A DNA stretch of 64,000 nucleotides, from assembly GCA_019421865.1 (NCBI GenBank), contig JAHZEL010000021.1:1-64000 (forward strand), written 5' to 3'. Position 1 is the stretch's first letter. Each line of letters starts with the position of its first letter. This stretch comes from Desulfovibrionaceae bacterium. GTDB taxonomy: Bacteria > Desulfobacterota > Desulfovibrionia > Desulfovibrionales > Desulfovibrionaceae. A program made the position numbers and the translations under genes. The notes below the pieces were generated by a model. That model ran no database searches. It was given only the letters and a program-made list of their open reading frames with translations, and was not told where the DNA came from. This document shows positions 43,181-52,993 of this stretch, in pieces.

Positions 43181-43221
43181 GGGCCATGAAGCTTGCCTTC
43201 AAACGCTTCATGGCCTTTTTT
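43181..43221 (+). terminator. terminator of der
   Basis: GGCCATGAAGC (43182-43192) pairs with GCTTCATGGCC (43205-43215), then six T residues. Confidence 0.9.
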
Positions 43222-43273
43222 GCACCCTTTCTCCGCGTGTTTCACACGTGCCCTCATGCCGAAGGAGGCATTC

Positions 43274-43711
43274 ATGGTCATTGAAGAAGTCGGACACCGT
43301 ACGGAGGCGCTGATCGGGACCCTGCTTTCCGTCTGGGAATCCTCGGTTCGGACCACCCACGACTTTCTTTCCGAACAGGACATCATCATGCTGCGCCCCG
43401 ACGTGCTGACCGCTCTGCGCCATGTTCCCGTTCTTCTCGTGGCGCTTGAGGAAGAAAAGCCCGTTGCCTTTCTCGGCATGGACGGGAAGAGCGTGGAGAT
43501 GCTTTTCGTCGATGCCGCCTTCCGGGGCGTCGGAACAGGCAGCATGCTCATGCACGCGGCCATGAACAGAGGCGCCTGCCGGGTGGATGTGAACGAACAG
43601 AATCCGCAGGCGCTCGGCTTCTACCTTCACATGGGTTTCGTCGTAAACGGACGCAGCCCGAAAGACGCGCAGGGGCGCCCTTTCCCCATCCTTCATCTGC
43701 AGCTTGCCTGA
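43274..43711 (+). CDS. GNAT family N-acetyltransferase
   Basis: 145 residues from the ATG that has GAAGGAGG eight bases upstream; 27 upstream codons are dropped. The acetyl-CoA loop FRGVGTGSMLM and the ALGFYLHMGF C-terminal motif are clear. It resembles the YjaB-like group of small acetyltransferases. The substrate is unknown. Confidence 0.82.
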   Translation: MVIEEVGHRTEALIGTLLSVWESSVRTTHDFLSEQDIIMLRPDVLTALRHVPVLLVALEEEKPVAFLGMDGKSVEMLFVDAAFRGVGTGSMLMHAAMNRGACRVDVNEQNPQALGFYLHMGFVVNGRSPKDAQGRPFPILHLQLA

Positions 43712-43873
43712 ATGCGCTCTTTTTCTCATCAACACCTTCTTCAGAAGAGGGAAAGACGACGCATCCCTTCTTTGAAAGTGTAAAAAATAACTTCGTATCT
43801 CCCTTATATTTCTGCACAATACTCATGGATTTTTCTTTTTTGCCATGCTATGTTTTCAAAAAAAGGAGGTTCC

Positions 43874-44647
43874 ATGAGTACTCTTGTTGTCGTCGCTTAT
43901 CCCGATGAATTTCAGGCTGAAGAAGTACGTCTGCGCCTGCTCAAGATGCAGAAGGAATATCTTGTCGATCTGGAAGATGCCGTCATCGCCGTGCGCAAGC
44001 CGAACGGCAGGATCAAGCTGCTCCAGCTCCACAATCTCACCGGCGCAGGTGCGGTCTCCGGCGGTTTCTGGGGCATGCTCATCGGCCTGCTCTTCCTGAA
44101 TCCCCTGCTCGGCGCCGCCGTCGGCGCGGGTGCGGGCGCGGTTTCCGGCGCACTGGCCGATGTGGGCATTGATGATGAATTCATGAAAAACCTCGGCAGG
44201 AACCTCAAGCCCGGCGGTTCCATGCTCTTCATTCTCTTCCGCAGCATCACCATGGACAAGGCCCTTCAGGAACTGGCGGGCACCGGCGGAACCATCATTC
44301 AGACCTCGCTTTCCCACGAGGATGAAGAAAGACTCCGCCGCGCCATGAACGCCACGGATGCCGATCATGAATGCGATCCTGCAGAATCCGCCATTTCCAG
44401 AAACTCCAGCCAGGCCTCGAACCTGCGCTGCAACGACGCGGCTGCGGCAGCCTCCCCCGCCGCACCTGCCGATGACGACGCCGAATGCGATCCCGCCGAG
44501 GCGGCCATCTCCAGAAATTCAAGCCGTGACTCCAATCTGCGCTGCGGCGAGGAAGAAGCTCCGGAGAGGGAAGAATCCGCCGAATGCGATCCGGCTGAAG
44601 AAGCCATTTCCAGAAACTCCAGCACGTCGTCCAATCTCCACTGCTGA
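43874..44647 (+). CDS. DUF1269-like protein with three ECDPAE-type repeats
   Basis: 257 residues from the ATG after AAAAGGAGG. Residues 1-160 are like the DUF1269 family: an alpha/beta start (STLVVVAYPDEFQAEEV), a glycine-zipper membrane stretch (58-97, FWGMLIGLLFLNPLLG and the alanine/glycine run), and a helical end. Then come three near-identical 21-residue units at 166-186, 204-224 and 237-257. Each begins ECDPAE, continues with AISRNSS and SNL, and closes with Cys; the last Cys is the final residue. The linkers are acidic and alanine-rich. The synonymous codons differ between copies, so the match is kept at protein level. I do not recognise this motif. Confidence 0.75.
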   Translation: MSTLVVVAYPDEFQAEEVRLRLLKMQKEYLVDLEDAVIAVRKPNGRIKLLQLHNLTGAGAVSGGFWGMLIGLLFLNPLLGAAVGAGAGAVSGALADVGIDDEFMKNLGRNLKPGGSMLFILFRSITMDKALQELAGTGGTIIQTSLSHEDEERLRRAMNATDADHECDPAESAISRNSSQASNLRCNDAAAAASPAAPADDDAECDPAEAAISRNSSRDSNLRCGEEEAPEREESAECDPAEEAISRNSSTSSNLHC

Positions 44648-44670
44648 TTCCAATACGATTCTTCATCCGA

Positions 44671-44710
44671 AAAAGGCGGCCGGGAAAACGAATTCCGGCC
44701 GCCTTTCTTT
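44671..44710 (+). terminator. terminator of the repeat-protein gene
   Basis: AAAGGCGGCCGG and CCGGCCGCCTTT form a 12-bp stem, followed by a T-rich run. Confidence 0.88.
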
Positions 44711-44763
44711 GTTATCCTCCCGTATTCTTTCTTCTCCCTGAAGCGGAGACCCGTCCGTCGCGG

Positions 44764-44792
44764 TTGACAGGCACAGGGCACCTAGATATTCT
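44764..44792 (+). promoter_or_regulatory. promoter of the guaB-guaA operon
   Basis: TTGACA (44764-44769), 17 bp spacer, TATTCT (44787-44792), about 43 bp before guaB. No purine riboswitch is apparent in the short leader. Confidence 0.65.
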
Positions 44793-44834
44793 GACCTATC
44801 TTTTTCCGAATTTAATCCAACCCCGGAGGAAAAT

Positions 44835-46292
<1,458 letters not shown>

Positions 46293-46299
46293 ATAACAC

Positions 46300-46334
46300 G
46301 GCCCTGTTCCACCTTACGCAGGCGGGACAGGGCC
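46300..46334 (+). terminator. hairpin between guaB and guaA
   Basis: GGCCCTGTTCC pairs with GGGACAGGGCC around a 13-base loop, followed by TCAACTTTT. It may be a weak attenuator lowering guaA expression relative to guaB. Confidence 0.45.
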
Positions 46335-46355
46335 TCAACTTTTCCGGAACCCCCA

Positions 46356-47915
46356 ATGTCCAAAGTCATCATTCTGGACTTCGGCTCTCAGGTCACGCAG
46401 CTCATTGCCCGCCGCGTGCGCGAAGCCGGAGTGTACTCCGAAATTCATCCCTGCATCACCTCCGCCGCGGAAGTCGCCGCCATGCAGCCCGATGCCGTCA
46501 TTCTTTCCGGCGGCCCCGCCAGCGTTGGCGAAAAGGATGCCCCCCGTCTCGACAGGGGGCTTCTTGAACTCGGCGTGCCGGTACTCGGCATCTGCTACGG
46601 CATGCAGCTTCTCGCCCATGAGCTGGGCGGCGAACTTGCCCAGTCGGAAACCCGCGAATACGGCCCTGCCGACTTTGAAAAGGTTGCCGACTGCCCCCTC
46701 TGGGACGGCATCGAATCCCTGGCCGAAGGCAAGGCTTCCCGCGTATGGATGTCCCACGGCGACAAGGTGCAGACGCCTCCTCCCGGGTTCATCGTCACCG
46801 GCCGCACCGCCACGCTCGACGTCGCGGCCATGAGCTGCGATGAACGCCGCATCTACGCGCTGCAGTTCCATCCCGAAGTGCATCACTCCGAAGACGGCGC
46901 CCAGATGATCCGCAACTTCCTCTTCAAGGTGGCGCACATCGAACCCGACTGGTCCATGAGCTCCTTTGTGGAACGCGTGGTCAGGCAGGTGCGTGAAACG
47001 GTGGGCGACAGCCACGTCATCTGCGCGCTTTCCGGCGGCGTGGATTCCACCGTGGTGGCCGTGCTGCTCAACAAGGCCATCGGTCAGCAGCTGCACTGCA
47101 TCTTTGTGGACAACGGTGTGCTCCGTCAGAATGAAGGCGAGGAAGTCGTAGGCTACCTGCGCGAACACTTCAATCTGAACCTCAAGTATGTTCAGGCTTC
47201 CGAGCTGTTCCTCGGCCTGCTTGCAGGCGTGGACGACCCCGAACAGAAGCGCAAGATCATCGGCCACACCTTCATCGACGTGTTCGACAAGGAAGCGCAG
47301 GCCATCAAGGACGCCGGCCACGACGTGAAGTTCCTGGCTCAGGGCACGCTCTACCCCGACGTCATCGAATCCGTCTCCTACAAGGGACCGAGCGCCGTCA
47401 TCAAGAGCCACCACAACGTGGGCGGCCTGCCGGAAAAGATGAACATGAAGCTCATCGAGCCTCTGCGCGAGCTTTTCAAGGACGAAGTGCGCGCCGTGGG
47501 CGCTGAGCTCGGCATTCCCGACTCCATCCTGTGGCGTCATCCCTTCCCCGGTCCGGGTCTGGCCATCCGCGTCATCGGCGAAGTGACGAAGAGCCGCCTC
47601 GACATTCTGCGCAAGGCCGACGTCATCGTCATGGAAGAACTGCGCGCATCCGGCTGGTACCGCAAGGTCTGGCAGGGCTTTGCCGTGCTTCTCCCGCTCA
47701 AGACCGTGGGCGTCATGGGCGACGGACGCACCTATGAGCACGTCATCGCCCTGCGCATCGTGGAAAGCGTGGACGCCATGACCGCCGACTGGGCCCGTCT
47801 GCCCGACGATCTGCTGGCCAGAATCTCCGGCCGCATCATCAACGAGGTGAAGGGCGTCAACCGCGTCGTGTACGACATTTCCTCCAAGCCGCCGTCGACC
47901 ATCGAATGGGAATAG
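46356..47915 (+). CDS. guaA: GMP synthase (glutamine-hydrolysing), two-domain
   Basis: 519 residues. A class I glutamine amidotransferase domain (1-200, nucleophile Cys in GICYGMQ, His in FHPEV) is followed by the ATP-pyrophosphatase domain (P-loop SGGVDST) and the dimerisation domain (C-terminal end PPSTIEWE). It aminates XMP to GMP. A second GuaA-type gene lacking the amidotransferase follows after 40 bp. Confidence 0.97.
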   Translation: MSKVIILDFGSQVTQLIARRVREAGVYSEIHPCITSAAEVAAMQPDAVILSGGPASVGEKDAPRLDRGLLELGVPVLGICYGMQLLAHELGGELAQSETREYGPADFEKVADCPLWDGIESLAEGKASRVWMSHGDKVQTPPPGFIVTGRTATLDVAAMSCDERRIYALQFHPEVHHSEDGAQMIRNFLFKVAHIEPDWSMSSFVERVVRQVRETVGDSHVICALSGGVDSTVVAVLLNKAIGQQLHCIFVDNGVLRQNEGEEVVGYLREHFNLNLKYVQASELFLGLLAGVDDPEQKRKIIGHTFIDVFDKEAQAIKDAGHDVKFLAQGTLYPDVIESVSYKGPSAVIKSHHNVGGLPEKMNMKLIEPLRELFKDEVRAVGAELGIPDSILWRHPFPGPGLAIRVIGEVTKSRLDILRKADVIVMEELRASGWYRKVWQGFAVLLPLKTVGVMGDGRTYEHVIALRIVESVDAMTADWARLPDDLLARISGRIINEVKGVNRVVYDISSKPPSTIEWE

Positions 47916-47955
47916 TCCGAAACCTTCTTTTCATAACCATTTGAGGAGATACAAG

Positions 47956-48936
47956 ATGTCCAGCAATATCCGTCCTGAGTCCATGCTCCGCATCAACAGT
48001 GAAGCCCTTGCTCAGGCCTTCATCGACGAGCAGGTGAAGGCTCTCCGCGAACAGATCGGCGACAAGAAGGTTCTGCTTGCCCTTTCCGGCGGCGTGGATT
48101 CCTCCGTCGTGGCCGCCCTGCTCATCAAGGCCGTCGGCCAGCAGCTCGTGTGCGTGCATGTCAACCACGGTCTTCTGCGCAAAGGCGAACCGGAACAGGT
48201 CGTTGAAGTGTTCCGCAACCAGATGAAGGCCAACCTCGTCTATGTGGACGCCGTGGACCGCTTCCTGGACAAGCTGGCCGGTGTGGACGACCCCGAAACC
48301 AAGCGCAAGATCATCGGCGCCGAATTCATCCGCGTGTTCGAAGAAGAAGCCCGCAAGCAGGAAGGCATTGAATTCCTGGCTCAGGGCACCATCTATCCCG
48401 ACATTCTGGAAAGCGGCACCGTCAAGGCCCATCACAACGTGGGCGGCCTGCCCGAAGATCTGCGCTTCAGCCTTGTCGAACCGCTGAAGTTCCTGTTCAA
48501 GGACGAAGTCCGCATGGTGGGCAAGACCCTCGGTCTGCCCGACGGCATGGTGTACCGTCAGCCCTTCCCCGGCCCCGGCCTCGGCGTGCGCTGCCTCGGC
48601 GCCATCACCCGCGACCGCCTCGAAGCCGTGCGTGAATCCGACGCCATCCTGCGCGAAGAGTTCGCGAAGAACGGTCTGGAAGGCAAGGTCTGGCAGTACT
48701 TCACCGTGGTGCCGAACTTCAAGTCCGTGGGCGTGTCCGACGGCAAGCGTACCTTCGCCTATCCCGTCATCATCCGCGCCGTCAACACCGTAGACGCCAT
48801 GACCGCCACCGTGGAAGATGTGCCCTTTGCCCTGCTGCAGCACATCACCGACCGCATCACCAAGGAAGTGAAGGGCGTCAACCGCGTTCTCTACGACCTC
48901 ACGCCGAAGCCCGTCGGCACCATTGAGTGGGAATAA
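47956..48936 (+). CDS. stand-alone GMP synthase ATP-pyrophosphatase domain protein
   Basis: 326 residues from the ATG after GAGGAGA. It matches the second half of GuaA: P-loop SGGVDSS, the GTIYPD and QPFPGPGL segments, and the C-terminal VGTIEWE. The amidotransferase domain is missing, as in archaeal GuaAb subunits. It lies directly behind a full-length guaA. It might use free ammonia, borrow the GATase of its neighbour, or act on another substrate. All ATP-site motifs seem intact. A terminator follows. Confidence 0.85.
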   Translation: MSSNIRPESMLRINSEALAQAFIDEQVKALREQIGDKKVLLALSGGVDSSVVAALLIKAVGQQLVCVHVNHGLLRKGEPEQVVEVFRNQMKANLVYVDAVDRFLDKLAGVDDPETKRKIIGAEFIRVFEEEARKQEGIEFLAQGTIYPDILESGTVKAHHNVGGLPEDLRFSLVEPLKFLFKDEVRMVGKTLGLPDGMVYRQPFPGPGLGVRCLGAITRDRLEAVRESDAILREEFAKNGLEGKVWQYFTVVPNFKSVGVSDGKRTFAYPVIIRAVNTVDAMTATVEDVPFALLQHITDRITKEVKGVNRVLYDLTPKPVGTIEWE

Positions 48937-48944
48937 AAAACACT

Positions 48945-48980
48945 CCGCCCCGGAAGCCGGAAGGCTCCCGGGGCTTTTCT
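48945..48980 (+). terminator. terminator of the gua operon
   Basis: GCCCCGG and CCGGGGC form the outer stem of a 28-base hairpin, followed by TTTTCTT. Confidence 0.75.
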
Positions 48981-49007
48981 TGTCTCCTCACAGCGCCGGT
49001 TTCTGCC

Positions 49008-50369
49008 ATGCACAGACAGTCAGACAGCATGACCGGGGGAAGCATCTGGAAGTCCATCGTCTCCTTTGCGGTTCCCCTGATTCTGGGAAATTTCTTCCAG
49101 CAGCTCTACAACGCCGCCGACTCGCTCATCGTGGGCAATCTGCTCGGCGACAGAGCGCTTGCCGCCGTAAGCGGAACAGGCAACCTCATTTTTCTGCTCG
49201 TAGGCTTCATCAACGGTATCAGCCTTGGTGCAGGAGTCGTCATATCGCAGCAGTTCGGGGCGGGAAAAATCCGGGACATGCGCCGCTCCATCCATACGCT
49301 TGCCGCGTTCGGCCTTGCCTCGGGACTGGGACTGTCCATATTCGGCGTTCTCTGCACCCCGCAAATTCTGCACTGGATGAACACTCCGGCCGACGTGTTC
49401 CCGGAAACCCTGCAGTATCTGCGCGTCTATTTCGCCGGAGCCCTCGGCCTTACCTCGTACAACGCCCTTGCCAGCATTCTGCAGGCCGTCGGCAACAGCC
49501 GATATCCGCTGTACTTTCTGGTGCTCTCCTCCGTCGTCAACATCGTTCTCGACCTCGTCTTCATTGCGCTGCTGCACTGGGGCGTCTGGTCGGCGGCAGC
49601 CGCCACCGTCATATCTCAGGTTCTCAGCGCCCTGCTCTGCACGCTGGTGCTGTGCCGCAGTTCGGCTTCCTGGCGTCTTGCGCCCGGAAGCATCCGCTTC
49701 CATGCCGGCTGCCTGAAAACGCTCGCCGCCTACGGCTTTCCCTCCGGTCTTCAGTGCTGCGTCATCGGCATTTCCAACGTGGTCATCCAGAGCCACATCA
49801 ATCTGTTCGGCGCCTCCGCCATGGCCGGATGCGGCGCCTATCAGAAAATAGAAGGCTTCTGCCTCATCCCCGTCATGAGTCTGGCCCTCGCGCTCGCCAC
49901 ATTCGTCGGACAGAACACAGGAGCGCACCATCCCCTTCGCGTCCGCGCAGGCACAGGCTTCGGCCTGATTCTTTCCATGGTGCTTGCCGAACTCATCGGC
50001 ATCGGCGTCTTTCTCTGGCGCGAACCTCTCATGGCCGTCTTCAGCTCCGATGCCGAAGTCATCCGCTTCGGTACCGACTTTGCCCTCGTTGCGGCGCCCT
50101 TCTACTTTCTGCCCGCCTGCACCCACTGCATGGCTGCGGCCTTCCGCGGCGCAGGAAGACCCATGTTCGCCATGTCGGTCATTCTCATCTGCTGGTGCGC
50201 CGTCCGTGTGGGAACGCTCTCCACCCTCATGACGCTTGCGCCGACCATCGCCACCATCTACTGGATCTACCCGGCCACCTGGACGCTCAGCTCGCTCACG
50301 TTCCTGTTCGCCTGGTACAGAATGTCCTCCGAACTTACCCGCGGGCATCGCCGGATCCATACTTCATAA
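49008..50369 (+). CDS. MATE family efflux transporter
   Basis: 453 residues from MHRQSDSMTGGSIW; an upstream extension of 27 codons overlaps the gua terminator and is rejected. Twelve membrane segments are expected; the NFFQQLYNAADSLIVG start and the matching second-half segment (YGFPSGLQCCVIGIS) are typical of the MATE family (NorM/DinF-like). It would export cationic compounds in exchange for sodium or protons. The GNAT-ATL gene starts 11 bp after the stop. Confidence 0.88.
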   Translation: MHRQSDSMTGGSIWKSIVSFAVPLILGNFFQQLYNAADSLIVGNLLGDRALAAVSGTGNLIFLLVGFINGISLGAGVVISQQFGAGKIRDMRRSIHTLAAFGLASGLGLSIFGVLCTPQILHWMNTPADVFPETLQYLRVYFAGALGLTSYNALASILQAVGNSRYPLYFLVLSSVVNIVLDLVFIALLHWGVWSAAAATVISQVLSALLCTLVLCRSSASWRLAPGSIRFHAGCLKTLAAYGFPSGLQCCVIGISNVVIQSHINLFGASAMAGCGAYQKIEGFCLIPVMSLALALATFVGQNTGAHHPLRVRAGTGFGLILSMVLAELIGIGVFLWREPLMAVFSSDAEVIRFGTDFALVAAPFYFLPACTHCMAAAFRGAGRPMFAMSVILICWCAVRVGTLSTLMTLAPTIATIYWIYPATWTLSSLTFLFAWYRMSSELTRGHRRIHTS

Positions 50370-50380
50370 AGGAATCCGCC

Positions 50381-51322
50381 ATGTGTTACGACATCCGCGA
50401 CATGACGACGGAAGAATACCCGCTTCTGGAAGATTTTCTGTATGAGGCCATTTTCCAGAAGGACGGACTTCCCCCTCTGCCGAAAAGCGTCATCAGGGAA
50501 CCGAGCCTGCTCGCCTATATTGAGGACTTCGGCACACGAAAAGGAGACCTCTGCCTGTGTGCGACGAAACACGACGTCGTCATCGGAGCCGTGTGGATCA
50601 GATTCATGCAGGGCTTCGGCCATGTCGACGAGAACATCCCCGAGCTGGCCATAGCCGTGCGCAGGCCGTACCGCGGTCAGGGCACCGGCACCGCCCTGAT
50701 GCTCGCCATGCTCAACAGGCTCGAGAAGGAAGGCTTCCCGGCCGTATCGCTTTCCGTACAGAAGGAAAACCCGGCCTTCAGCCTGTACCGGAGGCTGGGC
50801 TTCCGCAGCGTACGCGAAAGCCGTGACGAGTGCGTTCTGCTCCGCCTTTTCACCGCAGCCCCGGACAATGAACGACCTGGCCCCTGTGCGGTCGGCGGGA
50901 GCAGGGAAAACAGCCAGACTCAAAACCTCCGCGCGCTGCCGCCGACTCCGGAGGAAAATCGATTGAACTTCTTTGAACGGGTCTATGACATCGTCCGCGC
51001 CGTTCCTCCGGGGGAGGTCGTCAGCTACGGTCAGGTCGCCTTTCTAGCCGGAAATCCGCGCATGGCCAGACAGGTCGGCTGGGCACTTCATACCTGCCCG
51101 GCGGACGTTCCCTGGCACAGAGTCGTCAGAAAGGACGGCACGCTTCCTTCCTTTCCCGGAGAAGGGGCAGACAGACAGAGAAGTCTTCTTCTGCAGGAAG
51201 GCGTTCTTTTCGACGAGAACGGAAGAGTGGAACGCCTGCATTTCGGAGAGCCTTCCGATGACACGAAAAGCCGCATGAAATCTTCCCGCAGACGCCTCTC
51301 AAAGCATGGTGAAAGCATATGA
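50381..51322 (+). CDS. fusion of GNAT acetyltransferase and alkyltransferase-like protein (ATL)
   Basis: 313 residues in one open frame. Residues 1-160 form a GNAT domain with the acetyl-CoA loop RRPYRGQGTG (94-103). A 35-residue linker rich in Pro, Asn and Gln follows. Residues 196-290 are an O6-alkylguanine-DNA alkyltransferase-like domain in which the active-site Cys is replaced by Trp245 (PWHRV), the mark of ATL proteins that sense alkyl damage and hand it to nucleotide-excision repair. A GGAGG with TTG at 50963 could also start the ATL part alone (119 residues). Function of the fusion is inferred. Confidence 0.8.
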   Translation: MCYDIRDMTTEEYPLLEDFLYEAIFQKDGLPPLPKSVIREPSLLAYIEDFGTRKGDLCLCATKHDVVIGAVWIRFMQGFGHVDENIPELAIAVRRPYRGQGTGTALMLAMLNRLEKEGFPAVSLSVQKENPAFSLYRRLGFRSVRESRDECVLLRLFTAAPDNERPGPCAVGGSRENSQTQNLRALPPTPEENRLNFFERVYDIVRAVPPGEVVSYGQVAFLAGNPRMARQVGWALHTCPADVPWHRVVRKDGTLPSFPGEGADRQRSLLLQEGVLFDENGRVERLHFGEPSDDTKSRMKSSRRRLSKHGESI

Positions 51323-51399
51323 TGCACTTGAAGGCGCAACTGCGATATGCTACCGTTCAAGGCTGACGGAGAGATAACCCTCGCGAGGAGTTTTTATAG

Positions 51400-51675
51400 A
51401 TGTTTGGCATCGGCAGCACAGAATTGCTGGTCATCCTGGTTGTGGCGCTTCTTGTACTCGGACCCAAGAACCTGCCCAAAATCGCCCATACGCTCGGCCG
51501 GGCCATGGGCGAATTCCGCCGTGTATCCACAGAATTTCAGCGCACCCTCAATACCGAAATAGCGTTTGAGGAAGAAGCGGAAAAGGCCAAGGCCAGAAAG
51601 GCCGCAGCCGACAAGGATCAGACGACTTCCGGTTCTGCCGGCAGCACCGTTTCGGATACGGAAAACAAAGCCTGA
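51400..51675 (+). CDS. tatB: Sec-independent translocase protein TatB
   Basis: 91 residues: MFGIGSTELLVILVVALLVLGP is the single membrane helix with the Glu near its start, followed by an amphipathic helix and a charged tail. It is closer to TatB than TatA, since tatC follows and the first residues match TatB (MFxIGxxEL). GAGGAG lies upstream. No tatA is in the window. Confidence 0.87.
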   Translation: MFGIGSTELLVILVVALLVLGPKNLPKIAHTLGRAMGEFRRVSTEFQRTLNTEIAFEEEAEKAKARKAAADKDQTTSGSAGSTVSDTENKA

Positions 51676-51688
51676 GCGGACTACCGGC

Positions 51689-52993
51689 ATGGAAGAAAAA
51701 GATTATTCCCGTTCCCCCGCCGAGGGGGAGAAGCTGCATGGCGACGACTCCGTCAAGGAGTCTGATCTCGCATCCTATTACGCAGCCGCCGCTTCGGCCG
51801 CTGCCACCGGGCACGAATTCCACGAAGACGACGGCACGGAAAAAGCCTCCGACAAGGGGACTCCCGCTGCGTCCGGCGAGGATGTTCCGGGCAGCGATGC
51901 GCCCGAGACAAACAATGATGCCGCCGAAGAGGCGAATCTGCAGACCGGCGATGCCGACGCGTCGGAAGACTCCAGAGCCGCCGACATTTCCGAAGACGGC
52001 AGTCCTCACGGCCCGCTGGACTTCTTCTCCGAAGAAAAGACTGCCGACACGCAGGACGCCGGAAAGAATGAGGAAAAGCAGGACGAAGAAGAGCCTGCTC
52101 CCCGCGAACCCGTGCCGCCCTACGAGAACGCCCCGGCCTACGCCGCGTTCCAGGCCCCCGAAAAGCCTGCGGATGGAAACGACGAAGACGAGGACGACGC
52201 GGAAGACGATGAGCCCATGAGCATTCTCGGCCATCTCAACGAGCTGCGCCGCCGCCTTTTCCGCATCGTCATCATCGTCATTCTCGGCTTCGTGGCCTTC
52301 TACGGCGTTTCCGAGCCTTTGTACGGCTTCCTTTCCGCGCCGCTTCAGGCCTGCATGCCCGAAGGAAGCAAGCTCATCTACACCTCGCCTCAGGGCGCCT
52401 TCTTCACCTACATGAAGGTGGCACTCGTGGCGTCGCTGTTCGGCACCAGCCCCTTCAGCTTCTATCAGCTGTGGGCCTTCATCGCCCCCGGACTCTATCG
52501 TGAGGAAAAGAAAGCCATCCTGCCGCTGGCCTTCTGTTCCTCGATATTCTTCCTCGCGGGCGCGGCCTTCTGCTTCTTCCTGGTGTTCCCCATCGCCTTC
52601 CAGTTCTTCATGGGCTTTGCCACCGATACCATCGTTCCCATGATCTCGGTGGAAGAATATCTCAGCTTTGCCCTCAAGCTTCTGCTGGCGTTCGGTCTTG
52701 TCTTTGAAATGCCGCTGTTTGCGTACTTCCTTTCGCGCTTCGGCCTTCTTACGCCCGACTTCATGCGTCGTACCCGGCGCTACGCCATACTGGTCATCTT
52801 CATCGTCGCCGCCATACTCACGCCGCCCGATGTCTTTTCTCAGTGCCTGATGGCTCTTCCCATGCTGGTGCTCTATGAAGTGAGCATCTATGTGTCGGCC
52901 ATGGCCTACAAGAAAAAGGAAGACAAGCCCAAACCCCAGCCCGAGCCGGATGATGACGAAGACGAGGACGAGGACGAGGAGGAGAAGTCATGA
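51689..52993 (+). CDS. tatC: TatC with a 176-residue acidic N-terminal extension
   Basis: 434 residues. The TatC core begins at Met177 (MSILGHLNELRRRLFR) and has six membrane segments; FxxE-type helices and the LLLAFGLVFEMPLF motif are intact. Before it lies an unusual acidic stretch rich in Asp, Glu, Ala and Pro (residues 1-176), and the C-terminus ends in another Asp/Glu run. Typical TatC proteins have about 250 residues. An ATG at 52217 could start the core alone, but no Shine-Dalgarno precedes it, and the start at 51689 is only weakly supported too. tatB lies 13 bp upstream; hisB overlaps by four bases. Confidence 0.88.
   Translation: MEEKDYSRSPAEGEKLHGDDSVKESDLASYYAAAASAAATGHEFHEDDGTEKASDKGTPAASGEDVPGSDAPETNNDAAEEANLQTGDADASEDSRAADISEDGSPHGPLDFFSEEKTADTQDAGKNEEKQDEEEPAPREPVPPYENAPAYAAFQAPEKPADGNDEDEDDAEDDEPMSILGHLNELRRRLFRIVIIVILGFVAFYGVSEPLYGFLSAPLQACMPEGSKLIYTSPQGAFFTYMKVALVASLFGTSPFSFYQLWAFIAPGLYREEKKAILPLAFCSSIFFLAGAAFCFFLVFPIAFQFFMGFATDTIVPMISVEEYLSFALKLLLAFGLVFEMPLFAYFLSRFGLLTPDFMRRTRRYAILVIFIVAAILTPPDVFSQCLMALPMLVLYEVSIYVSAMAYKKKEDKPKPQPEPDDDEDEDEDEEEKS

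Noticed and set aside
44765..44834. Purine riboswitch in front of guaB
   Set aside because: The leader between the promoter and guaB is too short to hold one.
48923..50380. Reading the GNAT-ATL frame upstream through the MATE gene
   Set aside because: The extension is an off-frame reading of the transporter; the true start is the ATG at 50381 with AAAGGA upstream.
50860..50970. A frameshift or missed stop joining two separate genes (GNAT and ATL)
   Set aside because: No stop or slippery run is seen, and the linker is continuous in frame; an internal TTG start is possible and is noted as such.
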